The notes under the pieces: generated by a model
Told to the model about the DNA's origin: nothing
Database searches by the model: none
The model's input: the letters and a program-made list of their open reading frames with translations, nothing else
Part shown: one piece after another, positions 1 through 6,918 of the stretch
Layout: each line of letters begins with the position of its first letter
Position numbering within the stretch: position 1 is the first letter of the stretch
Position numbers and translations under genes: made by a program
Source of the DNA: Candidatus Staskawiczbacteria bacterium RIFCSPLOWO2_01_FULL_38_12b
GTDB taxonomy: Bacteria > Patescibacteriota > Minisyncoccia > Minisyncoccales > Staskawiczbacteraceae
Direction: 5' to 3'
DNA: 18,168 nucleotides
NCBI GenBank assembly: GCA_001820255.1
Contig: MHPA01000030.1
Location: 15,189-33,356, forward strand

Positions 1-343
1 TATCAAAATCGGTATTTTTTAAGTGGTACATCAAGTAAAATGTATTTCCACCGCACACATACATAACATCATAACTATTTACATCTCCTGCTACAGAAGT
101 ATTATTGATATCCAGCCAAGAAATATTTTCTTTGAGAATTCCCAAGCCAATTAATTCCTTCTCCGATTCTTTCACATAAAACATTTCTTCGCCATTTTCC
201 AGTTTGTACTCGGAAGCCGTGGGAATAAAAAGAACTTTAATACTTTTTGGAATTTTGTTAACTAATTCTAAAAATTCTTCCCCGATTTTAGGATTTAAAA
301 ACCCAGCGGAGGTTAAGAGCAGTTTTTTAACGTTTATGTTCAT
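1..343 (-). CDS. Peptidase E-like (S51 family) protein, 3' end cut off by the window
   Basis: Reading from the ATG at 343 gives about 114 residues that run off the window edge. The N-terminus begins MNINVKKLLLTSAGFLNPKI, followed by a beta-strand with FIPTAS and then VCGGNTFYL near residue 100. The FIPTAS and CGGNTFYL motifs are typical of the peptidase E/cyanophycinase-like S51 family, which cleaves Asp-X dipeptides or related substrates in the cytoplasm. The catalytic Ser normally follows the GGNT loop and would lie outside the window, so activity cannot be judged. The start overlaps the end of the upstream gene (327-524) by 17 nt, so translation may be coupled. The family call is by motif memory only. 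Confidence 0.7.
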   Translation of the reverse strand, partial: MNINVKKLLLTSAGFLNPKIGEEFLELVNKIPKSIKVLFIPTASEYKLENGEEMFYVKESEKELIGLGILKENISWLDINNTSVAGDVNSYDVMYVCGGNTFYLMYHLKNTDFD

Positions 344-524
344 GTTTTTTATTTTTATCCGTTTTATTAATATCATCTAAAAAATCGCCCAACTCTTCCA
401 AATCATCCAAAATACGATGAGACTGGCAAACAGTGCACCCAAAATCAAAATCTCCACATTTTTTGCCCCAATGCTTAATAATTTCTTTTCTAAACTTTTT
501 TGCCAAACTATGGTATTTATTCAT
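327..524 (-). CDS. Small hypothetical protein with paired cysteines
   Basis: A 65-residue basic protein starting with ATG at 524. Three Cys lie in its middle (HWGKKCGDFDFGCTVCQSH), with Cys23 followed by a C-x2-C pair, so it could hold a metal ion or disulfide. The second half is acidic (LDDLEELGDFLDDI) and the C-terminus is very basic. No family with known function is recognised; short proteins of this look occur in CPR genomes. It lies 6 nt downstream of the RelE/ParE-type toxin gene and overlaps the following peptidase gene by 17 nt, so all four genes between 1 and 1008 could share one transcript. The conserved-looking Cys block argues that it is real. Confidence 0.6.
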   Translation of the reverse strand: MNKYHSLAKKFRKEIIKHWGKKCGDFDFGCTVCQSHRILDDLEELGDFLDDINKTDKNKKHEHKR

Positions 525-530
525 TATATT

Positions 531-794
531 TTAACGATAAATATCTTTTCTATGCCCAATATTAAAAATCAATACTTTGCCCTGAGACAGAAATTTAAAA
601 AGCGCCCTGAAATCGCGCTCAATACGAAACGAGTAAATGCCAATAAATTTTCCGGTCAAAGGTTTAGTTTTAAGTTGAGAACTAAAAGGATTTTCCTTTA
701 ATAAAACAACAAGTCGCGCTAACTTGACTTGCTGTTTTTCGGTAAGTTTTTTGACCTGTTTCTTAAAATGGTCGCTATAATAAACTCTTACCAT
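531..794 (-). CDS. RelE/ParE-superfamily toxin of a type II toxin-antitoxin pair
   Basis: An 87-residue basic protein of the usual length for the RelE/ParE/YafQ superfamily. It starts MVRVYYSDHFKKQVKKLTEK, has the helix-turn-helix hairpin of the fold, then LTGKFIGIYSFRIERDFRAL and ends VLIFNIGHRKDIYR. The phrase 'YSFRI..DFRALF' and the terminal 'I.HR.DIYR' are typical of the family, whose members cleave mRNA on the ribosome or inhibit gyrase. Which of the two activities applies cannot be told from sequence. The gene starts 4 nt after the stop of the probable antitoxin gene at 799-1008, the standard antitoxin-first order. Confidence 0.85.
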   Translation of the reverse strand: MVRVYYSDHFKKQVKKLTEKQQVKLARLVVLLKENPFSSQLKTKPLTGKFIGIYSFRIERDFRALFKFLSQGKVLIFNIGHRKDIYR

Positions 795-798
795 GCCA

Positions 799-1008
799 TT
801 ATTTACCCCTTATGTGCTTTAAAAAAGAGTCGGCATCTTTAAATTCATACTTAGGTTTTCCCTTGGCGGCTTTAAGGATTTCTTTAACAAAATTTGGATT
901 ATATTCACCCTCTGGGTCGCGACCAAATTGGCCAATTACAAAAGAACGCAAAAGCGCTAGCTCTTTTTCTAATTCGTTTGTTTTTTGTTGTAAGGCTTTA
1001 GTGGTCAT
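799..1008 (-). CDS. Probable antitoxin partner of the RelE/ParE-type toxin
   Basis: A 69-residue protein: an N-terminal helix rich in Lys, Glu and Leu (residues 1-22, coiled-coil-like), then FGRDPEGEYNPNFVKEILKA and a C-terminal segment KYEFKDADSFLKHIRGK. The C-terminal tail with alternating charged and aromatic residues resembles toxin-wrapping tails of small antitoxins. No clear ribbon-helix-helix or AbrB motif is visible, so the assignment rests mostly on size and on position directly upstream of the toxin gene with a 4-nt gap. It would neutralise the toxin and probably help repress the operon. The 200 nt upstream hold the REP-like repeat array at 1071-1142, which may lie in or near its promoter. 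Confidence 0.7.
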   Translation of the reverse strand: MTTKALQQKTNELEKELALLRSFVIGQFGRDPEGEYNPNFVKEILKAAKGKPKYEFKDADSFLKHIRGK

Positions 1009-1059
1009 GTTTTTATGTTATCAAAACTAACATGTAAGTCAAATTTTAAATAAATGGTG

Positions 1060-1142
1060 ATAAATGGTGGCTGCCCCTATTTACTGCCCCTATTTACTGC
1101 CCCTATTTACCATGCCCCTATTTACCATTGCCCCCATTTACC
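1060..1142. repeat. Tandem 13-bp repeat with REP-like half-palindromes
   Basis: The unit CTGCCCCTATTTA occurs three times head to tail at 1071-1083, 1084-1096 and 1097-1109. Two degenerate copies follow: CATGCCCCTATTTAC (1111-1125) and CATTGCCCCCATTTACC (1126-1142). The preceding words TAAATGGTGGC at 1060-1070 form an imperfect inverted repeat with the first unit, so the first copy can fold into a hairpin. A related palindrome lies at 1883-1900. Such AAAT(A/G)GGGGC words resemble REP sequences mobilised by REP-associated tyrosine transposases, but no such transposase is in the window. Confidence 0.8.
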
Positions 1143-1209
1143 CATAATTTCTGTTTTCATATAAAAGTAAAACTCAGATAAATCTGAGGCAATAATAATT
1201 AAAAATTAA

Positions 1210-1572
1210 TTATTTTTTCAAGGAAACGAGACTTGCTGGAAAATTGACTGTTAAAATGTAGCCGAATTTTTTCAGTAATCCCACTCCAATAATAGGCATC
1301 CCATCACTGATTAGGACCTCCATCGTTTTTTGAGCACCTTCCATTGAAACCTGGGCTAATCCCGCAAACATACCTACAGTATTTTCGTCAGCTAAAGTTA
1401 TCAATTCCGTGTGCGTAGTTTCAATTCCTAATTCCACAGCATCTTTTAAAGATATTTTTAATTCTCCGGTAAAACCCGTATCAACTAAGGCAGTAACTTC
1501 TTGGGTTTTTGAATTCCAACCTATAGTTAAAGGTATAAGAGGCCTGCTATTATAAATTGCTCCATGAATCAT
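1210..1572 (-). CDS. Clan AA (retropepsin-like) aspartic protease
   Basis: A 120-residue protein with the active-site signature ALVDTGFTGEL, catalytic Asp31 in D-T-G-x-T-G, followed by an all-beta pattern and the hydrophobic-hydrophobic-Gly motif PIIGVGLLKKFGYIL near residues 93-107. The length suits a single retropepsin-type domain that works as a homodimer. Bacterial clan AA proteins are mostly uncharacterised and substrates are unknown. No signal peptide or membrane segment is visible, so it should be cytoplasmic. Its ATG at 1572 overlaps the stop region of the gene at 1569-1841 by 4 nt, a sign of translational coupling with that small partner. Confidence 0.85.
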   Translation of the reverse strand: MIHGAIYNSRPLIPLTIGWNSKTQEVTALVDTGFTGELKISLKDAVELGIETTHTELITLADENTVGMFAGLAQVSMEGAQKTMEVLISDGMPIIGVGLLKKFGYILTVNFPASLVSLKK

Positions 1573-1841
1573 AGGGCATCTTTTTTTAGCCTAGAAAAAA
1601 TTTCGTTTACTGAAAAACCAATCTTAACTACAAAAAAAACTTTATCAGGATATTTCTTTTTTGCGGCCTCTACGGCTTTAACACTTGAATCAGCAAAAAA
1701 AACATCCTTACTATCAACCTCTATAGCCAAAAATTTACCATTATATTTCGGCTGGTATTTAGATTTAATTTTTTCATATATTCTCTTCCCCTTATTGACG
1801 ATTGCCCCTATATCGACAGTTTTTACTAAATTTTCTTCCAT
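1569..1841 (-). CDS. Small hypothetical protein coupled to the aspartic protease
   Basis: A 90-residue protein. Residues 30-75 read KYNGKFLAIEVDSKDVFFADSS... then VEAAKKKYPDKVFFVVKIG. This pattern (GK-hydrophobic-AI-D-...-A-S-...-A-KK-P-VFFVKI) resembles the small DUF5678-type proteins often found beside clan AA proteases; that family call is tentative. It has no transmembrane segment and no catalytic motif that I recognise. It shares a 4-nt stop/start overlap with the protease gene downstream, so the two are almost surely one operon and may act together. Confidence 0.65.
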   Translation of the reverse strand: MEENLVKTVDIGAIVNKGKRIYEKIKSKYQPKYNGKFLAIEVDSKDVFFADSSVKAVEAAKKKYPDKVFFVVKIGFSVNEIFSRLKKDAL

Positions 1842-1882
1842 GGTCTTATGTTACTATATTTCCCAAAAAACTCAAATTTAAT

Positions 1883-1900
1883 AAATGGCTGTCCCCATTT
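1883..1900. repeat. REP-like palindrome AAATGG-CTGTCC-CCATTT
   Basis: AAATGG at 1883-1888 pairs with CCATTT at 1895-1900 around CTGTCC. It shares the AAATGGGG/CCCCATTT core with the array at 1071-1142. It lies in the spacer between the HNH gene and the small partner gene of the protease; the remainder of 1842-1999 is AT-rich. Confidence 0.6.
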
Positions 1901-1955
1901 CCCCTTTGTGGGAAGTTTTACACCCTTTTGAAAAAGTATTTTTTGTAATCATTAC

Positions 1956-1980
1956 ACTAAAAATGTAACTATTAAGTTAC
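1956..1980 (-). terminator. Weak candidate terminator after the HNH gene
   Basis: GTAAC-TATTAA-GTTAC (1965-1980) forms a 5-bp hairpin and on the minus strand is followed by ATTTTTAG. It lies 20 nt beyond the HNH stop codon. The stem is short and AT-rich, so termination is uncertain. Confidence 0.4.
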
Positions 1981-1999
1981 TCTAGAACTGTTCCCGCGA

Positions 2000-2659
2000 T
2001 TATCTCTTTTTAACTACCGATGCGTATGATATGAAGGTTCCCCAAATGATTGTTTTATATATTACAGGTTCTTTCATATTTGTTGGGACTATTCTTTCTA
2101 CACTAAACCCAGGCCCAAAAGAAATATCTTTCTTGGATTTATGACTTAGCAATTTTTTAATTTCTTCTGGTTCTTCAAAAACATGGTAAATTTTGAGAGC
2201 ATAAGGTTCTTTCATTAAGCGTTGCTCAAACTTATACTCCAATCCTCTAAAAATTTTCTCTAAAACTGGAGGGAGTAAATCAACAGGCGCAGGAATATAA
2301 GATTGACTTTCTAATGGGAAACCTTCATGGGGACCCAATCCCGGAAAAGGTTTTTTATCCTTAGTATACGGTTTTAAATTTTCTTTTAACCATTTAAGGA
2401 ATCTTGGATTTTTAGTGTAGGTGTGGAATAATTTCTTTGTTATTCCAGACATCTCAGCTTTTGTAGGGTCTATACAAGGTACCAATCTCATAAAAAGCTT
2501 CTGCTCTAACTTCCCAAATTTTTCATTACATTCTCTGCAGCTAGGAACAGTCAATCTTTGTATATTTTGCGGGGTATTATCTGTATACCAAGAACTAGGA
2601 AAAATATGATCTCTTGTCACCTCAACAAGCTCCTTAAAACAATGAACACACTTTCCCAT
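2000..2659 (-). CDS. HNH-family endonuclease
   Basis: A 219-residue protein whose first 50 residues form an HNH domain: Cys4-x2-Cys7, then Asp17-His18 in TRDHIFPSSW, then Cys41-x2-Cys44-Asn45 (CRECN). The two Cys pairs would hold a structural zinc and the DH...N residues would bind the catalytic metal. The remaining 170 residues have no motif that I recognise and may bind DNA or a partner. It starts only 4 nt after the stop of the proton pyrophosphatase gene, so it may be read as the last gene of that transcript, which is an unusual pairing. Possible roles include defence or mobile-element maintenance; none is shown by the sequence. Confidence 0.8.
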   Translation of the reverse strand: MGKCVHCFKELVEVTRDHIFPSSWYTDNTPQNIQRLTVPSCRECNEKFGKLEQKLFMRLVPCIDPTKAEMSGITKKLFHTYTKNPRFLKWLKENLKPYTKDKKPFPGLGPHEGFPLESQSYIPAPVDLLPPVLEKIFRGLEYKFEQRLMKEPYALKIYHVFEEPEEIKKLLSHKSKKDISFGPGFSVERIVPTNMKEPVIYKTIIWGTFISYASVVKKR

Positions 2660-2663
2660 ATAT

Positions 2664-4688
2664 TTATACTAAGAATGCAACTATAAGCAACGCCACGATA
2701 TTCAACACCTTAATCATAGGATTAATAGCCGGTCCCGCAGTGTCTTTATATGGGTCTCCTACGGTATCACCAGTGACGGCAGCTTGGTGGGCGAATGAAC
2801 CCTTGCCTCCCAAGTTTCCTTCTTCAATGTATTTTTTGGCGTTGTCCCAAGCGGCGCCTCCGGTGGTCATGGAAATTCCCACAAACAAACCGGTAACTGT
2901 GGCTCCAATTAATAATCCCCCAAGCGCCTCGGGTCCCAAGAATACACCCACTAAAATAGGAGCAACTACGGGGATTAACGCCGGAATCATCATTTCTTTA
3001 ATGGCGGCCTTGGTGACAATATCTACGCATTTTCCGTATTCGGGTTTGGCAGTGCCTTCCATCAAGCCCTTAATTTCTCTAAATTGTCGGCGCACTTCTT
3101 GGACTACTTTGCCGGCGGTTTTTCCCACCGCACCCATTAAAAAGCTGGCAAACAAATATGGCAAAAGCCCGCCAATTAACAAACCCGCAATGACTTTTGG
3201 ATTTGATAAATCAAAAATGGCGACAGTCCCCAGCCTATTGGTAATTTCTTGAGTATAGGCAGAAAATAATACCAAAGCGGCCAAACCAGCTGATGCAATG
3301 GCATATCCTTTGGTGACCGCTTTGGTGGTGTTGCCAACGGCGTCAAGCGCATCGGTGATTTTTCTGACTTCAGGATCCATGCCCGACATCTCGGCAATTC
3401 CGCCGGCGTTGTCGGTAATGGGGCCGTATGCGTCAACCCCGACCACAATGCCAGAAATAGACAACATGGAAACCACTGCCAACGCCACCCCATAAATTCC
3501 GGCCAAACCAAAACTTATGATAATTCCAGATGCAATTAATAAAATAGGAAAAGCGGTTGATTGCATGCCAATGCCGATGCCTCGTATAATATTGGTTCCG
3601 TGCCCGGTTTCACTAGCCTGCGCAATTGATTTTACGGGGCCGTATTTTTTTGAAGTGTAGTATTCCACGATAACAAACATTCCGGCGGCAATTACCAATC
3701 CAACTATGCAAGATAAAAATAAATTATTGGCGGCAACCATTTGGCCTGCCATCATTTTTGAAATAACAAAATAAAACGCAACGGCTGATAGAATAATTGA
3801 AACGATCACGCCTTTGTACATAGCCCCCATAATGCTCTTTGATTTTCCCAATTTTACAAAGAAGCTTCCGATAATAGAAGTCAAAATTGAAATGCTTCCC
3901 AGCATTAACGGAAGTAACACAAATTGCGGACTTTTTGGATATAGCAGTGCGCCCAAAATCATGGCCGCAACCATTGCAACAGAATAGGTTTCAAAAATGT
4001 CGGCGGCCATACCGGCACAATCTCCCACATTATCTCCCACCTGGTCGGCTATGACTCCGGGATTTCGAGGATCATCTTCGGGAATATTTTTTTCAATTTT
4101 TCCTACCATATCGGTTCCCACATCGGCGGCTTTGGTATAAATTCCCCCGCCGACCCTGGCAAAGACAGAAATCAAACTGGCGCCAAAACCCAGGGCAATT
4201 AAGCCTGAAATTCCGGTTAAAAAATAATATCCCGAAACCGCCAAAAGCCCGAGGCTTACCACCAAAAGGCCGGTAACCAATCCGCCCTTAAACGACAAAT
4301 CCAACCCCTGTGCCAAGCCTCGCCTTGCCGCCTCGTCAGGCGAGCCTCGCCCAGATGGGCGGGAAGCTTCGGCAACTCGGGTGTTGGTTTGGGTAGAAAC
4401 CAACATGCCAATAAACCCTGACAACCCCGATAAAAATGCGCCGATTAAAAATCCAAAAGCCATTACCCAGCCCATAAAAATCCAAAGTCCTAAAAATAAT
4501 ACCAGCGCCACCACGCTTACGGTTTTGTACTGGCGCTTTAAATAAGAAATAGCGCCTTCTTGAATGGCGGCGGTTATGGCAATGGCTTTGCCTTTGGCCA
4601 CCGGAGCCTTGTTAATTTTTACAATCAAGAAAAATACAAAAGCGATGGCAAAGAGCGAAACAATAATGGGAAAATAGATGATTAACAT
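2664..4688 (-). CDS. hppA: Membrane-bound proton-translocating pyrophosphatase (K+-independent type)
   Basis: This integral membrane pump hydrolyses PPi to drive H+ across the cytoplasmic membrane. From ATG 4688 it has 674 residues, normal for the family, with about 16 hydrophobic segments. The substrate loop reads DVGTDMVGKIEKNIPEDDP (from residue 189), followed by IADQVGDNVGDCAG, all canonical PPi/Mg-binding motifs; a second acidic motif DAYGPITDNAGG lies near residue 420. In GNTTKAVTKGYAI, Lys456 and Thr459 occupy the positions that mark K+-independent H+-PPases. The open frame extends 38 codons upstream to 4802, but that part is hairpin repeat DNA and hydrophilic; Met39 begins a proper membrane segment, so I chose it. 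Residues 109-120 are an extra in-frame stretch (see finding). Confidence 0.95.
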   Translation of the reverse strand: MLIIYFPIIVSLFAIAFVFFLIVKINKAPVAKGKAIAITAAIQEGAISYLKRQYKTVSVVALVLFLGLWIFMGWVMAFGFLIGAFLSGLSGFIGMLVSTQTNTRVAEASRPSGRGSPDEAARRGLAQGLDLSFKGGLVTGLLVVSLGLLAVSGYYFLTGISGLIALGFGASLISVFARVGGGIYTKAADVGTDMVGKIEKNIPEDDPRNPGVIADQVGDNVGDCAGMAADIFETYSVAMVAAMILGALLYPKSPQFVLLPLMLGSISILTSIIGSFFVKLGKSKSIMGAMYKGVIVSIILSAVAFYFVISKMMAGQMVAANNLFLSCIVGLVIAAGMFVIVEYYTSKKYGPVKSIAQASETGHGTNIIRGIGIGMQSTAFPILLIASGIIISFGLAGIYGVALAVVSMLSISGIVVGVDAYGPITDNAGGIAEMSGMDPEVRKITDALDAVGNTTKAVTKGYAIASAGLAALVLFSAYTQEITNRLGTVAIFDLSNPKVIAGLLIGGLLPYLFASFLMGAVGKTAGKVVQEVRRQFREIKGLMEGTAKPEYGKCVDIVTKAAIKEMMIPALIPVVAPILVGVFLGPEALGGLLIGATVTGLFVGISMTTGGAAWDNAKKYIEEGNLGGKGSFAHQAAVTGDTVGDPYKDTAGPAINPMIKVLNIVALLIVAFLV
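4329..4364 (-). repeat. GC-rich palindromic insert inside hppA
   Basis: These 36 bp encode SRPSGRGSPDEA, absent from the usual family pattern, where the equivalent stretch runs straight from the 'AEA' helix into 'RRGLAQ'. The DNA contains CGCCCA-TC-TGGGCG, GGCGAG-G-CTCGCC and CGCCT-GACG-AGGCG, three overlapping palindromes, and is more GC-rich than its surroundings. It falls in a loop before a membrane segment, where an insert may be tolerated. Confidence 0.7.
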
Positions 4689-4942
4689 GCTACAATTTGA
4701 AATTTGAAATTTACAATTTGAAATCAATCTGCGCCACCTGCGGGCGGCGCAGAAAAATAAATGAAGCAACCCTGGGGCAGAGCCCACAGGGTATCCGTGC
4801 AAGGAAGGATTTATAATCAGAAACCTAAGGTTTCCGATACCTTCCTAAGCGGACACCCCGCGGCAGAGCCGACGGGGAATACTTGCTATTAAAAATTTGA
4901 AATTTTAAAATTCAGAATTAAAAATTTGAAATTAAATATTAA
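4689..4942. repeat. Intergenic hairpin chain between nusA and hppA
   Basis: No gene is seen here. Four hairpins follow one another: CTGCGCC...GGCGCAG (about 4728-4752); ACCCTG-GGGCAGAGCCCA-CAGGGT (4769-4792); AGGAAGG...CCTTCCT (4802-4846) with an inner GAAACCT-A-AGGTTTC (4820-4834); and CCCCG-CGGCAGAGCCGA-CGGGG (4856-4877). The second and fourth share the core GGCAGAGCC and are copies of one repeat. Both ends of the spacer carry AATTTGAAATTT words. No U-tract follows any of the hairpins, so they are not plain terminators. Confidence 0.75.
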
Positions 4943-6250
4943 TTATTTTTCTTCGGAAACTTTTTCGGTTTCTTCAGAATTTTTTTTAGTTTTCTTAGGT
5001 TTCTTTTTGGGTTTTTCTTCTTTTTCGCCTTCGGGTTTTTCCTCTGCCAAATCTTCTGCATCTTTCTTTCCATCCTTTGCATCCTTTACATCTACGGCCT
5101 TCTCATCCGGTTTAATATCTATTTTCCAGCCGGTTAAGTTTGACGCCAATCTTACATTCCTGCCGTCTTTGCCGATGGCCAGCGAAAGCTGTCCCTCTGA
5201 AACAAATACGACTGCTGTATTTTTTCCGCCGCCTAGCGGATCAATTTTTACTCCTGAAATTTTAGCAGGAGACAGGGCGTTGGTAATGAATTTTGCCGGG
5301 TCGTCTTTCCACTCAATTACGTCAATTTTTTCGCCGCCCAATTCGTTGATGACTGCCATAATGCGGGTTCCCCGCTGGCCAACACAGCTTCCAATAGGGT
5401 CAATTCCAGATTCAGTGGAAGCCACTGCGATTTTTGTCCTGTATCCAGGTTCGCGGGCAATGGATTTTATCACCACAATTCCGGAAGAAATTTCCGGTAC
5501 TTCCAATTCAAAAAGCCGCGAAACCAATTTTGGATACGCCCTTGAAAGCATCACCATGGACCCCTTTGGCCCGTCTTCCACTTTTAAAATGTAAAACTTT
5601 AACCTTTGGCTCTGGCGGTAAAATTCCCCGGGAATCTGTTCTTCACGGTTTAAAATCCCCAATGTCTTGCCAATGTCAATTAAAATCGTGCTTCCTTCTA
5701 TGCGCTGGACCACACCGGAAATAATTTCACCTTCTTTTGAGCGGTATTCAGATGCGATGACATCTTTTTCGGCTTCCCGTATTTTTTGCAAAATAACCTG
5801 CTTGGCGGTTTGCGCCGCAATCCTGCCATAATCCTGCTTTGAAACTAAGGGGATTTCCAACTCTTCGCCCAATTGGATTTTGGGGTCTTTTTTTTGCGCC
5901 TCATCAATCATAATGTGCTTTTCGGAGTTAAACACCACTTTTTTTGGCGCCTCCTGGTCTTCTTGAATTCTGTCAAAATCTTCAGACGGCACAATCTTTT
6001 TTTCCCTTAACGCATCAATCTCTTCTTGCGTATAAAGCATTGATTCGTCCACCGCCAGTTTTAACTGCCAAAACTGGACATCTCCGGAAACCGGATTGAA
6101 TTTGGCTTTTATTTTTTGGCCCTTTTGGCCATAATCTTTTTTGTACGCAGTAGCAATGGCTGCTTCCAGCGTTCCTATGATTACTTCCGGGGAAATACCG
6201 CGAGTTTCGGCAATCTGCCCCAGTGCCCTTTGAAATGATTTGATATCCAC
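4943..6250 (-). CDS. nusA: Transcription termination/antitermination factor NusA
   Basis: NusA binds RNA polymerase and nascent RNA and controls pausing, termination and antitermination. The 435-residue protein has an N-terminal RNAP-binding domain (1-145, starting MDIKSFQRALGQIAE), an S1 domain (about 173-240), KH1 with GSCVGQRGTRI (about 270-320) and KH2 with LAIGKDGRNVRLAS (about 340-380). The tail from 381 to 435 is a run of Asp, Glu and Lys instead of the acidic repeats of some Proteobacteria. An extra charged segment at 70-125 within the N-domain is a feature I associate with CPR NusA proteins. The start codon is GTG at 6250. A good promoter lies at 6442-6470. Confidence 0.96.
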   Translation of the reverse strand: MDIKSFQRALGQIAETRGISPEVIIGTLEAAIATAYKKDYGQKGQKIKAKFNPVSGDVQFWQLKLAVDESMLYTQEEIDALREKKIVPSEDFDRIQEDQEAPKKVVFNSEKHIMIDEAQKKDPKIQLGEELEIPLVSKQDYGRIAAQTAKQVILQKIREAEKDVIASEYRSKEGEIISGVVQRIEGSTILIDIGKTLGILNREEQIPGEFYRQSQRLKFYILKVEDGPKGSMVMLSRAYPKLVSRLFELEVPEISSGIVVIKSIAREPGYRTKIAVASTESGIDPIGSCVGQRGTRIMAVINELGGEKIDVIEWKDDPAKFITNALSPAKISGVKIDPLGGGKNTAVVFVSEGQLSLAIGKDGRNVRLASNLTGWKIDIKPDEKAVDVKDAKDGKKDAEDLAEEKPEGEKEEKPKKKPKKTKKNSEETEKVSEEK

Positions 6251-6441
6251 TAGTATTAATTTCGAATTTCGAAACTCGAATTTTGAATAAATTTCGAATG
6301 ACTTAATTTCGAAAAGTGTTTTAAAAATTAGGAAATTCTGATTTTATTCGAAATTAAAAATTCGAAATTCAGAATTTAGGTAAAAATAAATGCCCGTTTT
6401 CAGACGGACACAACAGTTATTCATTAAGTTAACTTATTTAT
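6251..6441 (-). promoter_or_regulatory. nusA 5' leader with TTCGAA-type repeats
   Basis: With a start site near 6435 the nusA leader would be about 185 nt. It is AT-rich and made of repeated TTCGAAAT / AATTTCGAA words (6259-6372), each a short palindrome that can pair with others. A small hairpin CCGT-TTTCAG-ACGG lies at 6394-6407. No small ORF or known riboswitch is recognised. Confidence 0.5.
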
Positions 6442-6470
6442 AATATAGCAAAATAAAAAGCTCGCGTCAA
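6442..6470 (-). promoter_or_regulatory. Sigma-70 type promoter for nusA
   Basis: On the minus strand TTGACG (6465-6470) is followed after 17 nt by TATATT (6442-6447). TGC directly precedes the -10 box, giving an extended -10 form. It is the best promoter match upstream of nusA. Confidence 0.75.
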
Positions 6471-6487
6471 GACAAAACAGAAAAACA

Positions 6488-6528
6488 GAAAAAAATGCCG
6501 TATTGGTTTTTCATAAAACCTATACGGC
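6488..6528 (-). terminator. Rho-independent terminator after the small gene at 6539-6754
   Basis: GCCGTAT at 6497-6503 pairs with ATACGGC at 6522-6528, and inner GGTTTT pairs with AAAACC around a short loop. On the minus strand the stem is followed by ATTTTTTTCTG. It ends the small gene and insulates it from the nusA promoter just downstream. Confidence 0.9.
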
Positions 6529-6538
6529 GTGGCGTAAA

Positions 6539-6754
6539 TTAACCAATATTTTCGGGAGAAACGACTTTTCTGTAGCCCAAACTCAAGGCAATAGCCAGTA
6601 CCTCCGGGTACGTTGGATATGGCCGCCTCATTTCTATTTTATACCTATCGATTGCCTTTAAAAATTCCCGCTCTTCATCTGAATGATCGAACCTCATCCC
6701 ATTAATCTGTGTAATCAAAGACCTTGGCCTTTTCCAGTTCTTTTTTTTGGACAT
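6539..6754 (-). CDS. Small conserved hypothetical protein
   Basis: From ATG 6754 the product has 71 residues (MSKKKNWKRPRSLITQINGM...). This start is preferred over the upstream ATG at 6784 because AGGAGA lies about 8 nt before it. The central part DHSDEEREFLKAIDRYKIEMRRP followed by YPTYPEVLAIALSLGYRKV resembles a small family seen in several phyla with the pattern 'S-DEE-EFL-A-DRYK-...-RRPFPT--EVL---LGYRKV'. That pattern suggests a winged-helix or LexA-N-like DNA-binding fold, but this is inference. It is monocistronic: a promoter at 6817-6845 and a terminator at 6497-6528 bracket it. Confidence 0.75.
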   Translation of the reverse strand: MSKKKNWKRPRSLITQINGMRFDHSDEEREFLKAIDRYKIEMRRPYPTYPEVLAIALSLGYRKVVSPENIG

Positions 6755-6789
6755 GAGAAACTTTCTCCTGTAAAAGAGCAACAAAGAAC

Positions 6790-6845
6790 TACTCTCATAA
6801 AAAGAGTAACCATTTTACATTAACATAAGTCTATTACAAAATCAA
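6790..6845 (-). promoter_or_regulatory. Promoter and leader hairpin of the small gene at 6539-6754
   Basis: On the minus strand TTGATT (6840-6845) and TAATGT (6817-6822) are 17 nt apart. Just downstream TACTCT and AGAGTA (6790-6808) form a 6-bp hairpin in the leader, before the AGGAGA ribosome binding site. Confidence 0.55.
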
Positions 6846-6869
6846 GATTTCTGGTCATAATTTCTGGCC

Positions 6870-6901
6870 ATAAAAAATCCCCAGCTCGGTTGAACTGGGG
6901 G
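6870..6901 (-). terminator. Rho-independent terminator of the membrane-protein cassette
   Basis: CCCCAG (6879-6884) pairs with CTGGGG (6895-6900) around a 10-nt loop; on the minus strand the stem is followed by ATTTTTTATG. It lies about 20 nt after the stop of the gene at 6919-7182. Confidence 0.9.
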
Positions 6902-6918
6902 ATAACCGAAGTAACTTG

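Noticed and set aside
1071..1142. CRISPR array
   Set aside because: Units are 13 bp, directly abutting, without spacers, and no cas gene is nearby.
4689..4802. N-terminal extension of the pyrophosphatase up to 4802
   Set aside because: The 38 added residues are encoded by hairpin repeat DNA and do not form the first membrane helix; family proteins start at about Met39.
4926..5594. 222-codon plus-strand frame
   Set aside because: Shadow of nusA; low-complexity Ser/Phe-rich product from the antisense of the Lys/Glu tail.
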